A program made the position numbers and the translations under genes. This document shows positions 23,501 through 35,345 of a stretch of 64,000 nt of DNA, in pieces. The notes below the pieces were generated by a model. It searched no databases, was not told the origin of the DNA, and was given only the letters and a program-made list of their open reading frames with translations. The stretch is from Cenococcum geophilum 1.58 (Eukaryota; Ascomycota; Dothideomycetes; Gloniales; Gloniaceae), in contig KV748176.1 in the NCBI GenBank assembly GCA_001692895.1, positions 5,051,092-5,115,091 of the forward strand, read 5' to 3'. The first letter of the stretch is position 1. Each line of letters opens with the position of its first letter.

Positions 23501-24705
23501 ATATAGAGTTGGCGGTTCTTATTGGTTTTAAAGTAGGCTCTAGTAAGCTAAAGCATTATATTAAAGCTATAGTTTTTACCTGTAATATGGTCGTAATAGA
23601 ACGTTACTGCCCGTCCCTTTAATATAATAGAGAAAGCATAATAGAACTAGTGGCGTTAAATTTTAACCTTATTATAGCAGTTATAAAAGACCTATAGTTT
23701 TGCTCTAAGTATATCATATAATTCTCCTCTAAACTTCTTCTCTTCGTCTAAATATACCTTTATTAGATTCGTAACTTCTTAAAATAAAGGCTTATTGGTT
23801 AGCTAGGATAAAGGAGTTAGAGGTAGTAAAGGTAGAGGAAGAGCACCTTTAGGTAGGAGAGCACCTTTAGGTAAGAGAGTAGCGTTCTAGGGGTTTTGTT
23901 CCGAATTAAAGTTGCCTTCCAAAGAATATAGGTTGGTTTTAGGTTTCCGTAGTTAACGTATAATCTTAGCTTCCGTCTATATTGGTTCTTCTATACTAGT
24001 AAAAACGGCGTAAATATTACTAGTAATTAGGTTACCGTCCTTAGCAATATATACCCCATTCCTTTAGAGGGAGTTTTAAAAATCCTAAATAATATTAACA
24101 TTGCTAAGTACCTAGGTGTTGGCGGTCCATCCTATAAAATCCTCCCTAAAGTATTCCCATAACTATAAATCGGCGTAGTAGCTATCTTGGTAGAATAGAA
24201 TATAGTATAAGAGAAAGCCGTTAACTTGTTTTGCGGTATAGGTTGTTATATTAAAGGTAAATACGTCCTAATCTTTATCAATAAGTTTCGCGTATATAGC
24301 TACCCCTAGTGGTAAGGAGTCTCTCTAGTCGTTTAAAGTAGCCATAGTTATATCTTTAGAGGAAGGGAATATTAGTAGTATAGGGATTGTTATTTGGTAC
24401 GCGTTTATAACATATATTTATAATTATAGGGCTTAGAACTAGTTCTGGCCTTAAATTACAAAGACTTATAAAGCGTGTTATTCTGCGTAATAGACGCAAG
24501 AATCTATAATCTAGGGAAGGCTTAGGACCAGTTCTGGCCTTTAGATCCTTAGATTTATAGAAGAGTTCTATTTAAGGTTTAGGACCAGTTCTGACCTTAA
24601 AAGACAGCTTCCCTTAGCACGAGTAGCACTGGTATAGTGGCTTATCTCTTCTTAGTAAATACCTAGCTGTTCTATAGTATAACTGTAAAGTTAACCACTA
24701 ATTAG

Positions 24706-24904
24706 TGTTGGTTACACAAGGGGGATATTACGTAGCTACGGTTCGTAGATAGTATAATAATTGTTCTTATTTTTCTGTTCTATTAGGAAGGGCGAAGAGC
24801 TTAAGGCTCCTCGCCACGCTAGCGCCGCGGCGACACGTGACGGCAACTTGCCCCACGTGACGGCAATTTGCCTCACATGGCGGCAATTTGCCCTATTCCC
24901 AACA
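24706..24904 (-). repeat. 5' LTR of E
   Basis: 199 bp, TGTTGGTTAC... to ...TTCCCAACA. On minus it is followed by CTAATTAGTGGTTAACTTTAC, the likely primer-binding leader, also present (diverged) in the short LTR element. Confidence 0.92.
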
Positions 24905-24909
24905 GGAGG

Positions 24910-27900
24910 TATTATTAATCTTAAAATAGGACCTATTTAGTTAACCATTAAAGGAAGATAAGTTAAGATATCTTTTAATATATTACTATTAGGGAATAAT
25001 AAGGCAGTGTTAAAAATACCTTAGTTATAGGAATATAATCTAAGGATTAATTAGATTATAGGTTAGGTCAATATTAGGAATACTTAACGCCGTAAGATAT
25101 AATAATAAGCTAAGTTAGTATAGTATTAAGTAAAAGCAACCTATAAGGAAATAGAAAAAGGGTTAGGCTATATACCAAAAAGATACTATAAGTATAGTAA
25201 GAAACTATAGTTACTAAAAAGTAAGAAGCTGTTAGAGTATATAGTATAGGACTATAAGATAGAATTAAAACTAGGAATAAGTCTAAGGTTCTTTCTAATC
25301 TATAAGCTTACTAAAGAAGAAGGTAGAGCACTAAAAGAGTTTATTTAGAAAAACTTATAAAAGGGATATATTAGACTATTGTAGTTATTAGCAGGATATC
25401 TAGTACTATTTATACTAAAAAAATTGGCAAACTAAGGCTATATATTGACTATAGACAGTTAAATAGTATTACTAAAAAGGATAGGTACCTTTTACCCTTA
25501 ATTAGCGAAATCTAAGATAGGATAAGTAATGCGCAAATCTTTATAAAGATAGATTTAAGGTGGGCGTACCATTAGATTAGAATTAAGGAAGGCAATAAAT
25601 AAAAAGCAGCCTTTAGGTTAAAGGAAGGACTATATAAGCTATTAGTTATGCAATTTAGGCTTATAAATATACTAGCAACGTTTTAAAAGCGTATTAATAA
25701 TATATTAGGAGAACACTTAGATAAATTTATTATAGTATACCTTAATAATATTATTATCTACTTAATAATTAAGGAAGAATACGGAGAATATATTAAATAG
25801 GTTTTAAAGAGACTATAAGAAAAACAGATACTAGTAGTAATAAAAAAAATACAAGTTCTTTACTAGGAAAACCGATTTTATAGGATTTATTATTAAACTA
25901 AGCTAACTTAGTATAGATCTAAAAAAGATTAAGGCTATAGTAAATTAGTAAGAACTAGAGAATATTACGCAGTTAAAATTATTTTTAGGGTTTTATAATT
26001 ACTGTAGAAGGTTTATAGTATAATGGTTAAAGGATATTAAGCTATTTACGCGATTAACGAAGAAAGAGAAACTATAGTTATAGGGAAAGGAATAATAAAA
26101 ACTATTTAAGGAAGTTAAAAGGTTATTTACCTAGGAGCTAGTTCTTAAGATCTATTAACTAGAACTAGAGACGGTTATAGAAATAGATGTATTAGACTTT
26201 ATACTAGGGGTATACTTTATATAAAAGTATCTAGATAGATAGCACCTAGTAGCATATTATAGTTGGAAGATAATACTACTAGAGTTAAACTATAACATCT
26301 ATAATAAGGAGTTATTAGGTATAGTTATAGTACTAAAGGAATAGAGAGCATTCTTATAAGGTATAGAGAAACTATTTATAGTTAAAACGGATTATAAAAA
26401 CCTAATAGGATTTCTAATAATAAAGGAACTTAACTAAAAACAGGTTAGATGGGTAGAGATGCTTATAGAATACTATTTTAAGATTTAGTATACTAAGGGT
26501 ATAAATAACACGCAAGCCGATACATTAAGTTAAAAAGCTAAACTATAAAATAATAAGAAGCTATTAGGGGCTTTACTATAAAGGGATACAGATAGACTAA
26601 TTAGGTATAATTATCTAAAAATCGCAGTAACTTAAGAAGATAAGTTAGAGAAAGTCTACGAGATACTAGAAAGCTTTTAGGTATAAAGAATTCTAAAAGT
26701 ATAGCTAGAAAATCTATAGATGGATATATACAAAAACCAAAAAGTAAAGTATATCCTAAGAAGTATAGCAGAGCACTTTATAAAAGACTTCTATAAGGGA
26801 CTAACTTAAGGATATAACAAAGCTATAGGCTTAGTATTAAGACTTTAAGAGGAGTATATTATTAACGGAATCTAGAGGATAGCTAAAAAGGTTACTAAGG
26901 AGTATTTAAATTACTAAAGGAATAAACTAATAAGGCATAGGCCGTATAGAGGGCTATAACCTATTAAAATACTAGAGAGACTATAGGAGGTTATATTATA
27001 GAACTTTATTATTAAGTTACTAAAATTAAGAGATCCTATTATAGGATAAGATTATAACGCGATTTTAGTAATAGTAGATAAGCTTACAAAGTAGGGATAC
27101 TTTATAGCATATACGGAAGAAATCTTAGCGGAAGATATTACTAGAATCTATATTAAAGAAGTATTTATAAGACATAGAGTACTAAGCAAGATTATATTAG
27201 ATAAAGATCTAAGATTTGTAGTAGTATTTTAGGAGGTATTCTTAGCAAAGTAAGGAGTTAGAGTAGTAACTTCCACTATATATTATCCGCAGACAGACAG
27301 TTAAACGGAAAGACTAAATTAGATACTAGAACAGTATCTAAGGTACTATATTAATTATGCATAGAATAATTAGGTATTACTATTATTAGTTATATAGTTT
27401 ATATATAATGCAACACCCTAAAAAGAAATAGGCACTTTACTATTTAAGGCGAATTATAGATATAAGCTAAGAACATTATTATCGCCACGTTAAGTAAAGA
27501 AGATAAATAGTACAGCTAAGTAAAGAATAAAGACTTTAATAAATTTTTATATAGACCTTATAGAAACAGCTAAGGTAGTATAATAAAGAATAAAAAGATA
27601 CTATAATGTTAAGAGATCTAAGGGACTAGATCTTAGAGAGGGAGATAAAGTATAGCTACTATATAAAAATTTCAAGAGTTAACAACTAAGTAAGAAATTA
27701 GACCACGTTAGACTAAGACCCTTTAAAATTATATAAAAATTTTTACTAGTTATATTTAAGTTAAACCTACTAGCTAAGATAAAGATCTACCCTATATAGC
27801 ACATTATAATGCTAGAGCTAGTATACGGGAATATTAAGCCACTAGTTTATAAAGCAGACATATATAGAGGATAAGAGGAAGATAAATAGCAAGTTTTAAA

Positions 27901-28060
27901 GATTATTAGTTATAAGGACGTAGATAATAAAATATAGTATAAGGTAAAGTAGATAGGCTATAATAAGACTACCTAGGAGCTACTAGAAAATTTAAAGAAC
28001 GTTATAGGAAAGGTATAGGAGTATCGGAAGAAAATAGGTTAGGTAATATTAAAGAATCGC
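24910..28060 (+). pseudogene. B1 pol: protease to chromodomain (fossil)
   Basis: Plus strand after E: protease end, RT about 25430-25900 (IDYRQLN, then YLNNI-type catalytic box), RNase H about 26150-26530, integrase about 26860-27480 with the YYPQTD motif, and a chromodomain about 27890-28010 (YKVKW.GY then TWE). This places B among the chromodomain-bearing gypsy elements. Many breaks. Confidence 0.88.
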
Positions 28061-28089
28061 CAAAGAAAGAGTCACCTAAGGGGGACCTA

Positions 28090-28683
28090 GGAAGAGCGAC
28101 TGCTGAACTACTTAGAGTTGTTCCCTTTATAGGAAGAGAGTTAGTTCTCTTATTACTAAGTTCCTATAGACCTTATTCTATAAGTTTCTACTCCTTAAAA
28201 CAAACCTTCTTACGTACTTTCTTAAGATAAAGTAGCTAAGTAAACGCCGCGATGTAAGCATTTAGGGCCTTCTATTCCGTATCTTAAGAACGCTTAAGCT
28301 TAGTAAGGGCCTACGCTAGGTTACCGTCTAGCTTTATAGTAGTAAATTAAACATAAGACCCTATAATAAATTACTTAGGGAACTTAGAGACTACTAAGAG
28401 TTATAAGACGCGTATATTTAGTATTAGAAGTAGAATAAACGTTATAGAAGGAACAAATGTTTGCTTTAGTGCACTCCAAGTAAGAGAATAGTTGCTAAGA
28501 CGAGGGACTCGCTAGCGCAATATAAACTAACCCCTCTTTCGCATAATAAGAACACGGAAATAGTATAATTTTACCTAGCGATAATATAGCAGTAATAGTG
28601 CGGGCACGATATTACGCGTATAAAGAAGAAGAAGCTTTAGGTATAATAAGTAACAATATTAACTAAATTAATTAGACGGATAT
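28090..28683 (-). pseudogene. Antisense accessory frame of family B, copy in B1 (fossil)
   Basis: Between the chromodomain and the 3' LTR, the strand opposite to pol carries a frame that can be followed for roughly 190 codons. It matches the frame at 49866-50460 in B2 at the amino-acid level (shared blocks such as SSLYAQ, RART, KEGLVYIALA, TKANI, STSN). It shows a Cys-pair region followed by a charged helical, coiled-coil-like part rich in Lys/Glu/Gln. Family not recognised. Absent from the related element at 62.8-63.8 kb. Decayed. Confidence 0.6.
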
Positions 28684-28752
28684 TATACCTTTAGTAAATA
28701 ACTTAGAGATATTTGGAATCTTTAAGGACGAAGATAAAAAGGAGGGAGATAG

Positions 28753-29172
28753 TATTACGGACGCTTTAAGTATAATATTACGACTACTTAGAGAAGAGTT
28801 AGAGAAAGCTAGTTAGTTAATATAAGTACGGTCCAGAATAGAGCCGGTAGAACTATATAATAAAGAATAGTAAGCAAGTTATATAATATTCTATATATTA
28901 AATAAGAGGAATAAAAGGAACTTATATACCTTATATATAACACGTATATTATATATAAGAAGGATTTTATAGGAGTATAGTTATATATTTAAGGACCCTT
29001 AGTCCCTACCTAGATAGTTCCTTCCTTATAGTAATTCTTAGAATACAATTAGAGTTAATCTATTAGGCAACCACTCCACCAGTTATTATTATATTGTTAA
29101 CTTACTTATAATACCTACACACCTAGCCTATTAACGAGCCCACCGTAGTCCTTGCTATAAGGTTCTGTTATA
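28753..29172 (+). repeat. 3' LTR of B1
   Basis: 420 bp, TATTACGG... to ...GGTTCTGTTATA, followed by TSD TATAT. Confidence 0.92.
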
Positions 29173-29177
29173 TATAT

Positions 29178-29970
29178 AAATAATATTACTAAGTTTCTAA
29201 ATATAGAAGCTATCTAATTAGAGAAGCCTGTCTAGGTAAAAGGCTATAACGGCTAAGCTAGTTAGCCTATTACCTACGTCTTAAAGTTATATATTGCTTT
29301 TAACGGACAACTCTAATATAGTATCCCCTTTTATATCCTAGACCTAGGGTCCTATAATATAATCCTTAGACAAAAATAGATGTCTTATTTTAATATTTAG
29401 TTAAATATATAATAAAGACAGTTTGTTTAGCTAGAGGATAGACTAAGGTTACTTTTCTTTATTAGGGAGATCTAAACTAACTATAAGATACTAGCCGTAA
29501 GGGCTAACCCTACCTACTAGTAGGATGTCCGGGCCTATAACTTAGCCTTTACCTAAGGAGACGCTCGGTATAAAGCTGGAAAGAACTCCGTACTAATAAA
29601 GATACTTTTCTAAAGCGCTATGTTTAAAGGGGACTCTATATATAGAAGTGGGATAGATAGTAATATAGATAATATCTAAATTACGTAGATTTAACTAGTA
29701 TAGAAAAGAATATATTAATAGGATATAAGGGATAACCTTTAAAAGATATAATAGGAGCTAAAAGGAGTAATAATAACGCTAGTACCTTAAAAGTCCCTAA
29801 AGTTACGTATACCCCTATTATTAGGTAACCCCTACCGTAGATATTGCCGTAATTAGCGCTATAGTGTTTTACTTTAATATATACTAGAAGAATAATAAGG
29901 TCTTTATAATAAGCCTATATAAAATTAACTAAATTATTAATAATAGAGAGGAAAGGCTAGCTAAGGAAAC
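29178..29970 (+). pseudogene. C protease, continued (fossil)
   Basis: Resumes the C polyprotein after B1: protease C-terminal half with a LDLGSYNIILG-like block near 29340-29380, then the linker toward RT, until the LINE insertion site. Many breaks. Confidence 0.75.
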
Positions 29971-29999
29971 TAATAAGGAACTAGTAGTCCTACTATTTA

Positions 30000-30195
30000 A
30001 AACGAAAAAACACGGACTTTTTGGAGCTCTTGCTGCACCCGGCCCAAAAAAGACTAAAACCAACCAAAAGAACCCTGTAAAACACCCAGAGAATCCCCCT
30101 AAGATGCATACATCGCAGGGGAGGCACACGTCAAACGACGGTGGTTTATACTTGCGCGCGACCGCCAGAACCACGCTTAGCAATGGCCCTCTACA
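30000..30195 (+). other. LINE 5' segment that escaped mutation
   Basis: This stretch keeps many CpA and CpG (CACGG, GCACCC, CATACATCGCAGG) and one open plus frame (KTKTNQKNPVKHPENPPK...) which continues in register into the mutated ORF1 after 30200. It is therefore part of the LINE, not a separate insert. Confidence 0.65.
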
Positions 30196-32502
30196 ACAAA
30201 GATAGGCGAATGCTATACTATAAAGCGGAAATACCTTTATTAAGAAGGCATCTAATAAAATATAAAGCCTATTGGACGCGTCTAGTACCTAGAATTATAG
30301 GGGAGTAACTGTTAGCCATAACAATCTAACGCAGCTAGTAAAATAGCTCCGCTAGTTTAGTAAACCTTAGGTGCCTCTCTAATAAACCCTTAATTAAATC
30401 CTCTAATAGCTAAGCAAAATTAAAAATAAATAAAACCCCCCTTTATCGGCGAACCGTACCTAGGCTACCGTAGCTGCGCTTCCACAGTATAGGGAACTTA
30501 CCCCCCTTAAAATAATAACCGGGTATATAATTATAATATAACCAAATATAGAAAAAGCAGAGGGGCTTAAGGGATAATTAGAAATAAAAGTCCTTATAAA
30601 AATCCATAAAGAGGTTTATAACGTTATTACGGTCCAACACCTTAGGAGTAAAGATATTAAAGTTACTCTAAAGGACCAATAGGCAAAGGAATGAGCCGTA
30701 AGGGTAGGGGATAGGCTAGGAGAACGTATTAGCATAAAAGTACTCCGCGAGGATTACCTAGTTAAAGTCCTAGCGGTCCCTATAAGCCTTAAAGTAAAAA
30801 AGGGACGCTAGGTGGATAACACAGTAACTATATAGGAGATAGTAAGACAAACGGAACGCTTTATACTAGGACTTAAGATCACCTAAATCTAATAGCTTTA
30901 ATAGGAAAATATAAACTAAGTAAATAATAAAAATAATAAAAGAATATAAGGGTTGCTAAAGACTTGTTAGGGAGACGCCGGACAAATATATAGCTCCCTT
31001 ATTGTTAGTATATATACACCAGGAATGCAAAAACTCCTTATCTAAAAAGGAATAATTATAAACGGCCTTATATACAATATAAGGCTCTATAATTATAGAC
31101 TACGCCTAAAATAATGCTATCGCTGCGCATAATGGGGATATACTATAGTGCTTTCATTAAACCGGACCCTTATTGACGGTTGTTTGGTTTAATTAATTTG
31201 GTTTAATTAAGGTTTATTTAATATAAATTAAACCAATTAAATAAACTAATTAGACCAAATTAATCGTCTATTAGTTTAATAAATTGCTAAAATAGCCTTC
31301 CTGCCCTTATTATAAGCTAGTTGCCTTAGGAACTAATCTCTTAGTAAAAATGAAGCTCTAGTAGGATAGTAGAGAGCTAATAGCCATAGGTATTAGAGGC
31401 GTCAAAATCCTTCAAGCCTTATGCAGCCTCCCTACTAAAGACTCTTCTATTCTGCCTTTACAGCCCCTTTCTTTACCGTGTTTACCTTAGTTAATTAGGT
31501 TTCCCACTTAATACCTTTAGATATATTAATTAGTGATATTTCTAATTAATCTACGCCTTCGCTATTTTCTATAGAGGGCAGTTTACACCTAAGGCAGCCG
31601 ATATATGGCGTAGATGGCTTTATCTTTAGGCCTAAAGATACAGTTAGCTATTAGCTTACTCTATAGCTTAATAGTAAGACCTCTTATAGGCGTAGAGCCT
31701 GGGTCTAGTAGTATAGTACTCTAGTATAAGATATAAAGCAGTAGTAGTACTGGCTTTGCTGTAGATATAAGCCTATAATCTCTTATACGAAACCTACTAA
31801 TAGGAAAGGCTATAGAGTAATCCCTCCTATAGTTAGATTAGCAGCCTCCATATTACACGCAATTAGCCATATAGTTAATACCTACGGCTTTAATAGGTAG
31901 GGAGAAGAACTCTATAAAGAGGAGGACGTTATTATAACCAAAGGGTTACCTACTTATTAAGTTAAATTCTACCAATACCGCGAATACCTTATTACCTTTA
32001 TAGTCTTAGACAATATCTCTTTTACTAGAGCCTTATTAGAGCGCCTTATTCGCCTTATTAGCCTACTTAACCCTATAGCTATAAGCCTATACCCTACGTC
32101 GCTAGCAATAGTTTCTAAATAGCTAATTAAAGATGTAAAGATTATAAGTAAACGCATTAAACACGCTCTTTATACTACAACCTTTAATATAAGCCTTACA
32201 CTTAATATCTAGATATCGCCTAACTATATTACGTTCTTTAGTATTAAGGCGCATTTTATTAATTAAAATAGGAAGCTATAGAACCTTTTAATTGCCTTCT
32301 GTATGCTTCTAAGACCTTATACTAGTAAGAATATCGCTTTTATAGTAATTGCTACTATAGAATCCTATAATATTACATCCCACATTATATATACTACTAT
32401 AGATAATATGTTAAACAATAACACTTTTGTATAGCACTTCTATAACTATCTAGATAAGAATTAGAAGCTCTTCCGGCTTTAATATTGTTCGTACTAACTT
32501 AA

Positions 32503-32717
32503 TAGCACGAGTGAGTCGTATCCACGGGCACGAAATACATGTAGTATCGTATGCTTGTTTGGATGGTGACTGTCAATTGTATGAAGCAGACTACGTGGTC
32601 TATATACTGATGCGCCTCCCCCCTAATTAGTCAGCACGTAGGTAGTTGGTGCACGAACGCGTATTTACGCGTTCGTACACCAGGTGCTGTAATTATACAA
32701 ATATAGCTGCTATATAA
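32503..32717. mobile_element. 215-bp TTAA-flanked island inside the hAT
   Basis: TTAA stands at 32499-32502 and 32718-32721; joining across it restores the transposase frame (QLN/LAVKN), so this is an insert. Its sequence is GC-richer with intact CpA and CpG. It has no coding potential and only a weak match between its ends (TAGCAC versus TTATATAGCAG). TTAA duplication is typical of piggyBac-type MITEs; assignment is an inference. Confidence 0.6.
32648..32681. repeat. Hairpin with 16-bp arms in the TTAA island
   Basis: GGTGCACGAACGCGTA and its complement (one mismatch) are separated by TT. The arms are CpG-rich in a region where CpG is otherwise sparse. Confidence 0.8.
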
Positions 32718-34105
32718 TTAACCTTGCAGTAAAGAATAGCCTATATAGTAATATATATATAAAGGCTTCCTTATACTCCGCAGAAGAAGCAGCTTTTTAG
32801 TATGCGTATAGCAATAAAGAAGCAGAGCAGTTTATAGCGGAGATACATACTAAATAAGTAGAAGAGAAGGCTGTTTAAAAGTAACACGAAGCCTAACGTT
32901 AGAAAGGTCCTATTAGTATGCTTTATAACTTAGCAATCCACGCTATAATAATACTATAACGTAGGGAGGCCTTTCGCGATGCTTAAAGGGCCACAAATAA
33001 CGATTAAGGCCTTTATCTATACTTACTTATTAAAGAGAACGCTACAAGATGGAATAGTACCTATAAGATAATTAAATGTGGTAGGTAAACTGCCTAGTAG
33101 AACACACTAGGACCTTATTTTTACCCTTAAAGGTTAATATAAGGTTTAGCTATAGCTCCTAATCTTAGTGCGTAAGAAGGCTGGTTGGTAGGTAAGTTAC
33201 TAGCTAGTAACTTAGATTAACTTAAATACGCACTATATAATTAATAGCCGCTATTCTACCTTCTAAAGCTAAGCCTAATTAATTAATTAGGTTTTATAAC
33301 AAGCCTTAATACTAAGCCTGTTTTTTAGAGATAGATTAAGACCTTACTGATAGAATCTCTTTTAAATAGGTCTCCGCTTACGCCCTACTATTAATAAGTA
33401 TACCAGAATATAGAAATTAACCTCCGACTATAGTATCTTTAGCGATTAACTCCTACCTAATTACTAGGAGGCTCTGCATAATATTAAGAAGATATTAGAG
33501 CCTCTAGCTAAAGAAACCTTTAAACTAGAGTATCGTGGCATTTATAGTAATACTAGCTCTCTCTAGCAGTGGCTTATAAAGCTTAATAGCCTCTTAACCT
33601 TTATGGAGAAGTAAAAAGTAAGGCTAGTAGCTAATAAGTATACGAACAAGTATATTATCACCATAGCATCAGCAAAATGTTTGTGCCTCCTGACAGTACT
33701 GACAGCTCCTGACAGCTCCTGTCAGGGCTGTCAGGAGCTCCAGGAGACACTCACACTCGGCATCCTGTCAGGAACCTGTCAGGAGGTCGCCCGGACCACC
33801 AGGACTACCAGGACCTCCAGGACCATCAGGACCATCAGGACCATCAGGACAACAATAAAAATTCTAGATTTAAAAATAGGGTATATTAACACTCCAGTAT
33901 TTACAGCTAGTCAAAAAATAGAAATTTAATTTAATTATATAATCTAAATAATCCAAATCAATCTTTTGCGTCTGTTATAGGAGCTCTACGATCGCTCGGG
34001 CGTCGGGCGATCGACTGAGGAGCCTCTCGCGGAGGCCCCAAATCGTCGATTGGCGGTGTTCCTGATGATCCGCCGGCCGTGTGCTGATTTCCTAACTAGG
34101 CTTAG

Positions 34106-34107
34106 TG

Positions 34108-34154
<47 letters not shown>

Positions 34155-34340
34155 GCCTGTCCTACCTGTCCTGCCTGTCCTACCTGTCCTACCTGTCCTA
34201 CCTGTCCTACCTGTCCTACCTGTCCTGCCTGTCCTACCTGTCCTGCCTGTCCTGCCTGTCCTACCTGTCCTGCCTGTCCTACCTGTCTTACCGTCCTACC
34301 TGTCTTACCGTCCTACCTGTTCGTGCCTACCTGTCTGTGC
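34106..34340 (+). repeat. Microsatellites (CCTG)n and (CCTACCTGT)n
   Basis: About eleven CCTG/TGCC tetramers at 34106-34150 are followed by a long run of CCTACCTGT/CCTGCCTGT nonamers to about 34320. Long open frames here are by-products of repeats without stops. Confidence 0.9.
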
Positions 34341-34609
34341 CTATCTGTCTGTATCTGTAATTTGGGGGAGAGGTCGGCCCAGTCGAAGGTTCTGCTTGAT
34401 TCGACTAATCATATTAATTCGATTGCGATTAATTGTATTAATTCGAATCGTTCTCTATGGGCGTTCGCTGGCTGTACGTTTAAACGGTGGTCGTCTGGGG
34501 TGCCTCCTTAGGAGGCCTTGATTCGATTTGATTCGGTAACGGGCTGATATTAAGGCTCTAGTTCGATTTAATCGATCAATTAAATCGATTGTGGTGTTCG
34601 CTGGCTGGT

Positions 34610-35160
34610 CGTTCGAACAATTATCGTCTGGCTCTGGCGACAGTCGTCTAGCTCTGGCGACGGTCATCTGGCTCTGACGACGGCCGTCTGGCTCTAACGA
34701 CGGTCGTCTGGTTCTGGCGATGGTCTCTGGTTCTGGCGACGGTCTCTGGTTCTGGCGACGGTCCTCTCCTACCTGCCNNCTGCCTGCCTGCCTATGTTAG
34801 TATCCAATTCAATTCGGGGGAGGGGTTGGCCCGATCGAAGGATCTAATTGATTTAGATCGTTCTCTATGGCCGTTCGCTAGCTGTACATTCGAACGGTGG
34901 TCGTCTAGGGTGCCTCCCTAGGAGGCCTTGATTCGATTCGGTGATGGGCCGATATCGAAGCTCTGGTTTAATTCGATCGATCAATCAATTGAATCGTTCG
35001 TGGTATTCGCTGGCTGGTTGTTCGAAAGGTCGTCGTCTAGTTCTGGTAACGGTCGTCTAGTTTTAGGACGGTCGTCTGGCTCTAGGACGGTCATCTGGTT
35101 CTGGCAACGGTCGTCTAGTTCTGGCGACGGTCGTCTGGTTCTAGCGACGGTCCTCTACTG
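34610..35160 (+). repeat. Minisatellite GGTCGTCTGGCTCTGGCGAC, two blocks
   Basis: Units of about 20-24 bp at 34620-34765 and 35025-35155, e.g. ACGGTCGTCTGGYTCTGGCG; each unit holds partly self-complementary GACGGTCGTC. The same unit, inverted and carrying transitions, makes up 61600-61990. Confidence 0.85.
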
Positions 35161-35269
35161 GCTGCTGTTCTAGTGCCTCCTAAGGTAGGGAGGATGTAAG
35201 GAAGGGTAAAAAATAAGGTGGCTACAAAGGGGGTAACTTGGCAGAGGCACGTGTAGGCTATCGGGAATA

Positions 35270-35345
35270 TAGCGGGGACCCAATAGCACTGTGTGTCGCG
35301 CCCGATAGCACTGTGTGTCGCGCCCGATAGCAATATGTGTCGCGC
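35270..35345 (+). repeat. Triple repeat CCCGATAGCACTGTGTGTCGCG
   Basis: Three tandem 22-bp units followed by a CG dinucleotide run (35341-35356) and then poly-G tracts. High CpG intact in a heavily mutated neighbourhood. One diverged unit is seen in the decayed copy near 61440-61480. Confidence 0.85.

Larger units (their letters stand above)
19025..24904 (-). mobile_element. Copia/Ty1 element E, nested in B1 pol
   Basis: 5880 bp with 199-bp LTRs (19025-19223, 24706-24904) and TSD GGAGG (19020-19024, 24905-24909). The coding strand is minus: gag from about 24350, zinc knuckle (CYI-K-PNC type) near 23055-22990, then protease and integrase, and a copia RT around 20565-20227 with the LKPLYGI.EAGT.WWATY motif. 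The interior is heavily mutated with many breaks; the LTRs differ at eight sites, all transitions. Younger than B1. Confidence 0.92.
7154..29172 (+). mobile_element. Gypsy/Ty3 chromovirus B, copy 1 (B1), carrying three nested elements
   Basis: Inserted in the protease region of C with the 5-bp duplication TATAT (7149-7153 and 29173-29177). LTRs are about 420 bp: 7154-7312 plus 13298-13558 (split by A), and 28753-29172. After removing A, the short LTR element and E with their duplications, about 7.96 kb remains, close to B2 (7951 bp), which confirms all three insertion boundaries. Order: gag, protease, RT, RNase H, integrase, chromodomain, then about 0.7 kb holding an antisense frame, then the 3' LTR. 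Many breaks; strongly RIP-like. Confidence 0.92.

Noticed and set aside
29929-30183. 84-codon minus-strand frame
   Set aside because: Antisense to the intact start of LINE ORF1; the plus frame continues into recognisable ORF1 sequence and this one does not.
30000-30195. Separate insertion of host DNA at the LINE 5' end
   Set aside because: The open frame runs on in register into ORF1 and no duplication flanks the segment.
34050-34521. 138-153-codon frames rich in Cys/Pro/Leu
   Set aside because: Produced by (CCTG)n and nonamer arrays, which lack stop codons in several frames.
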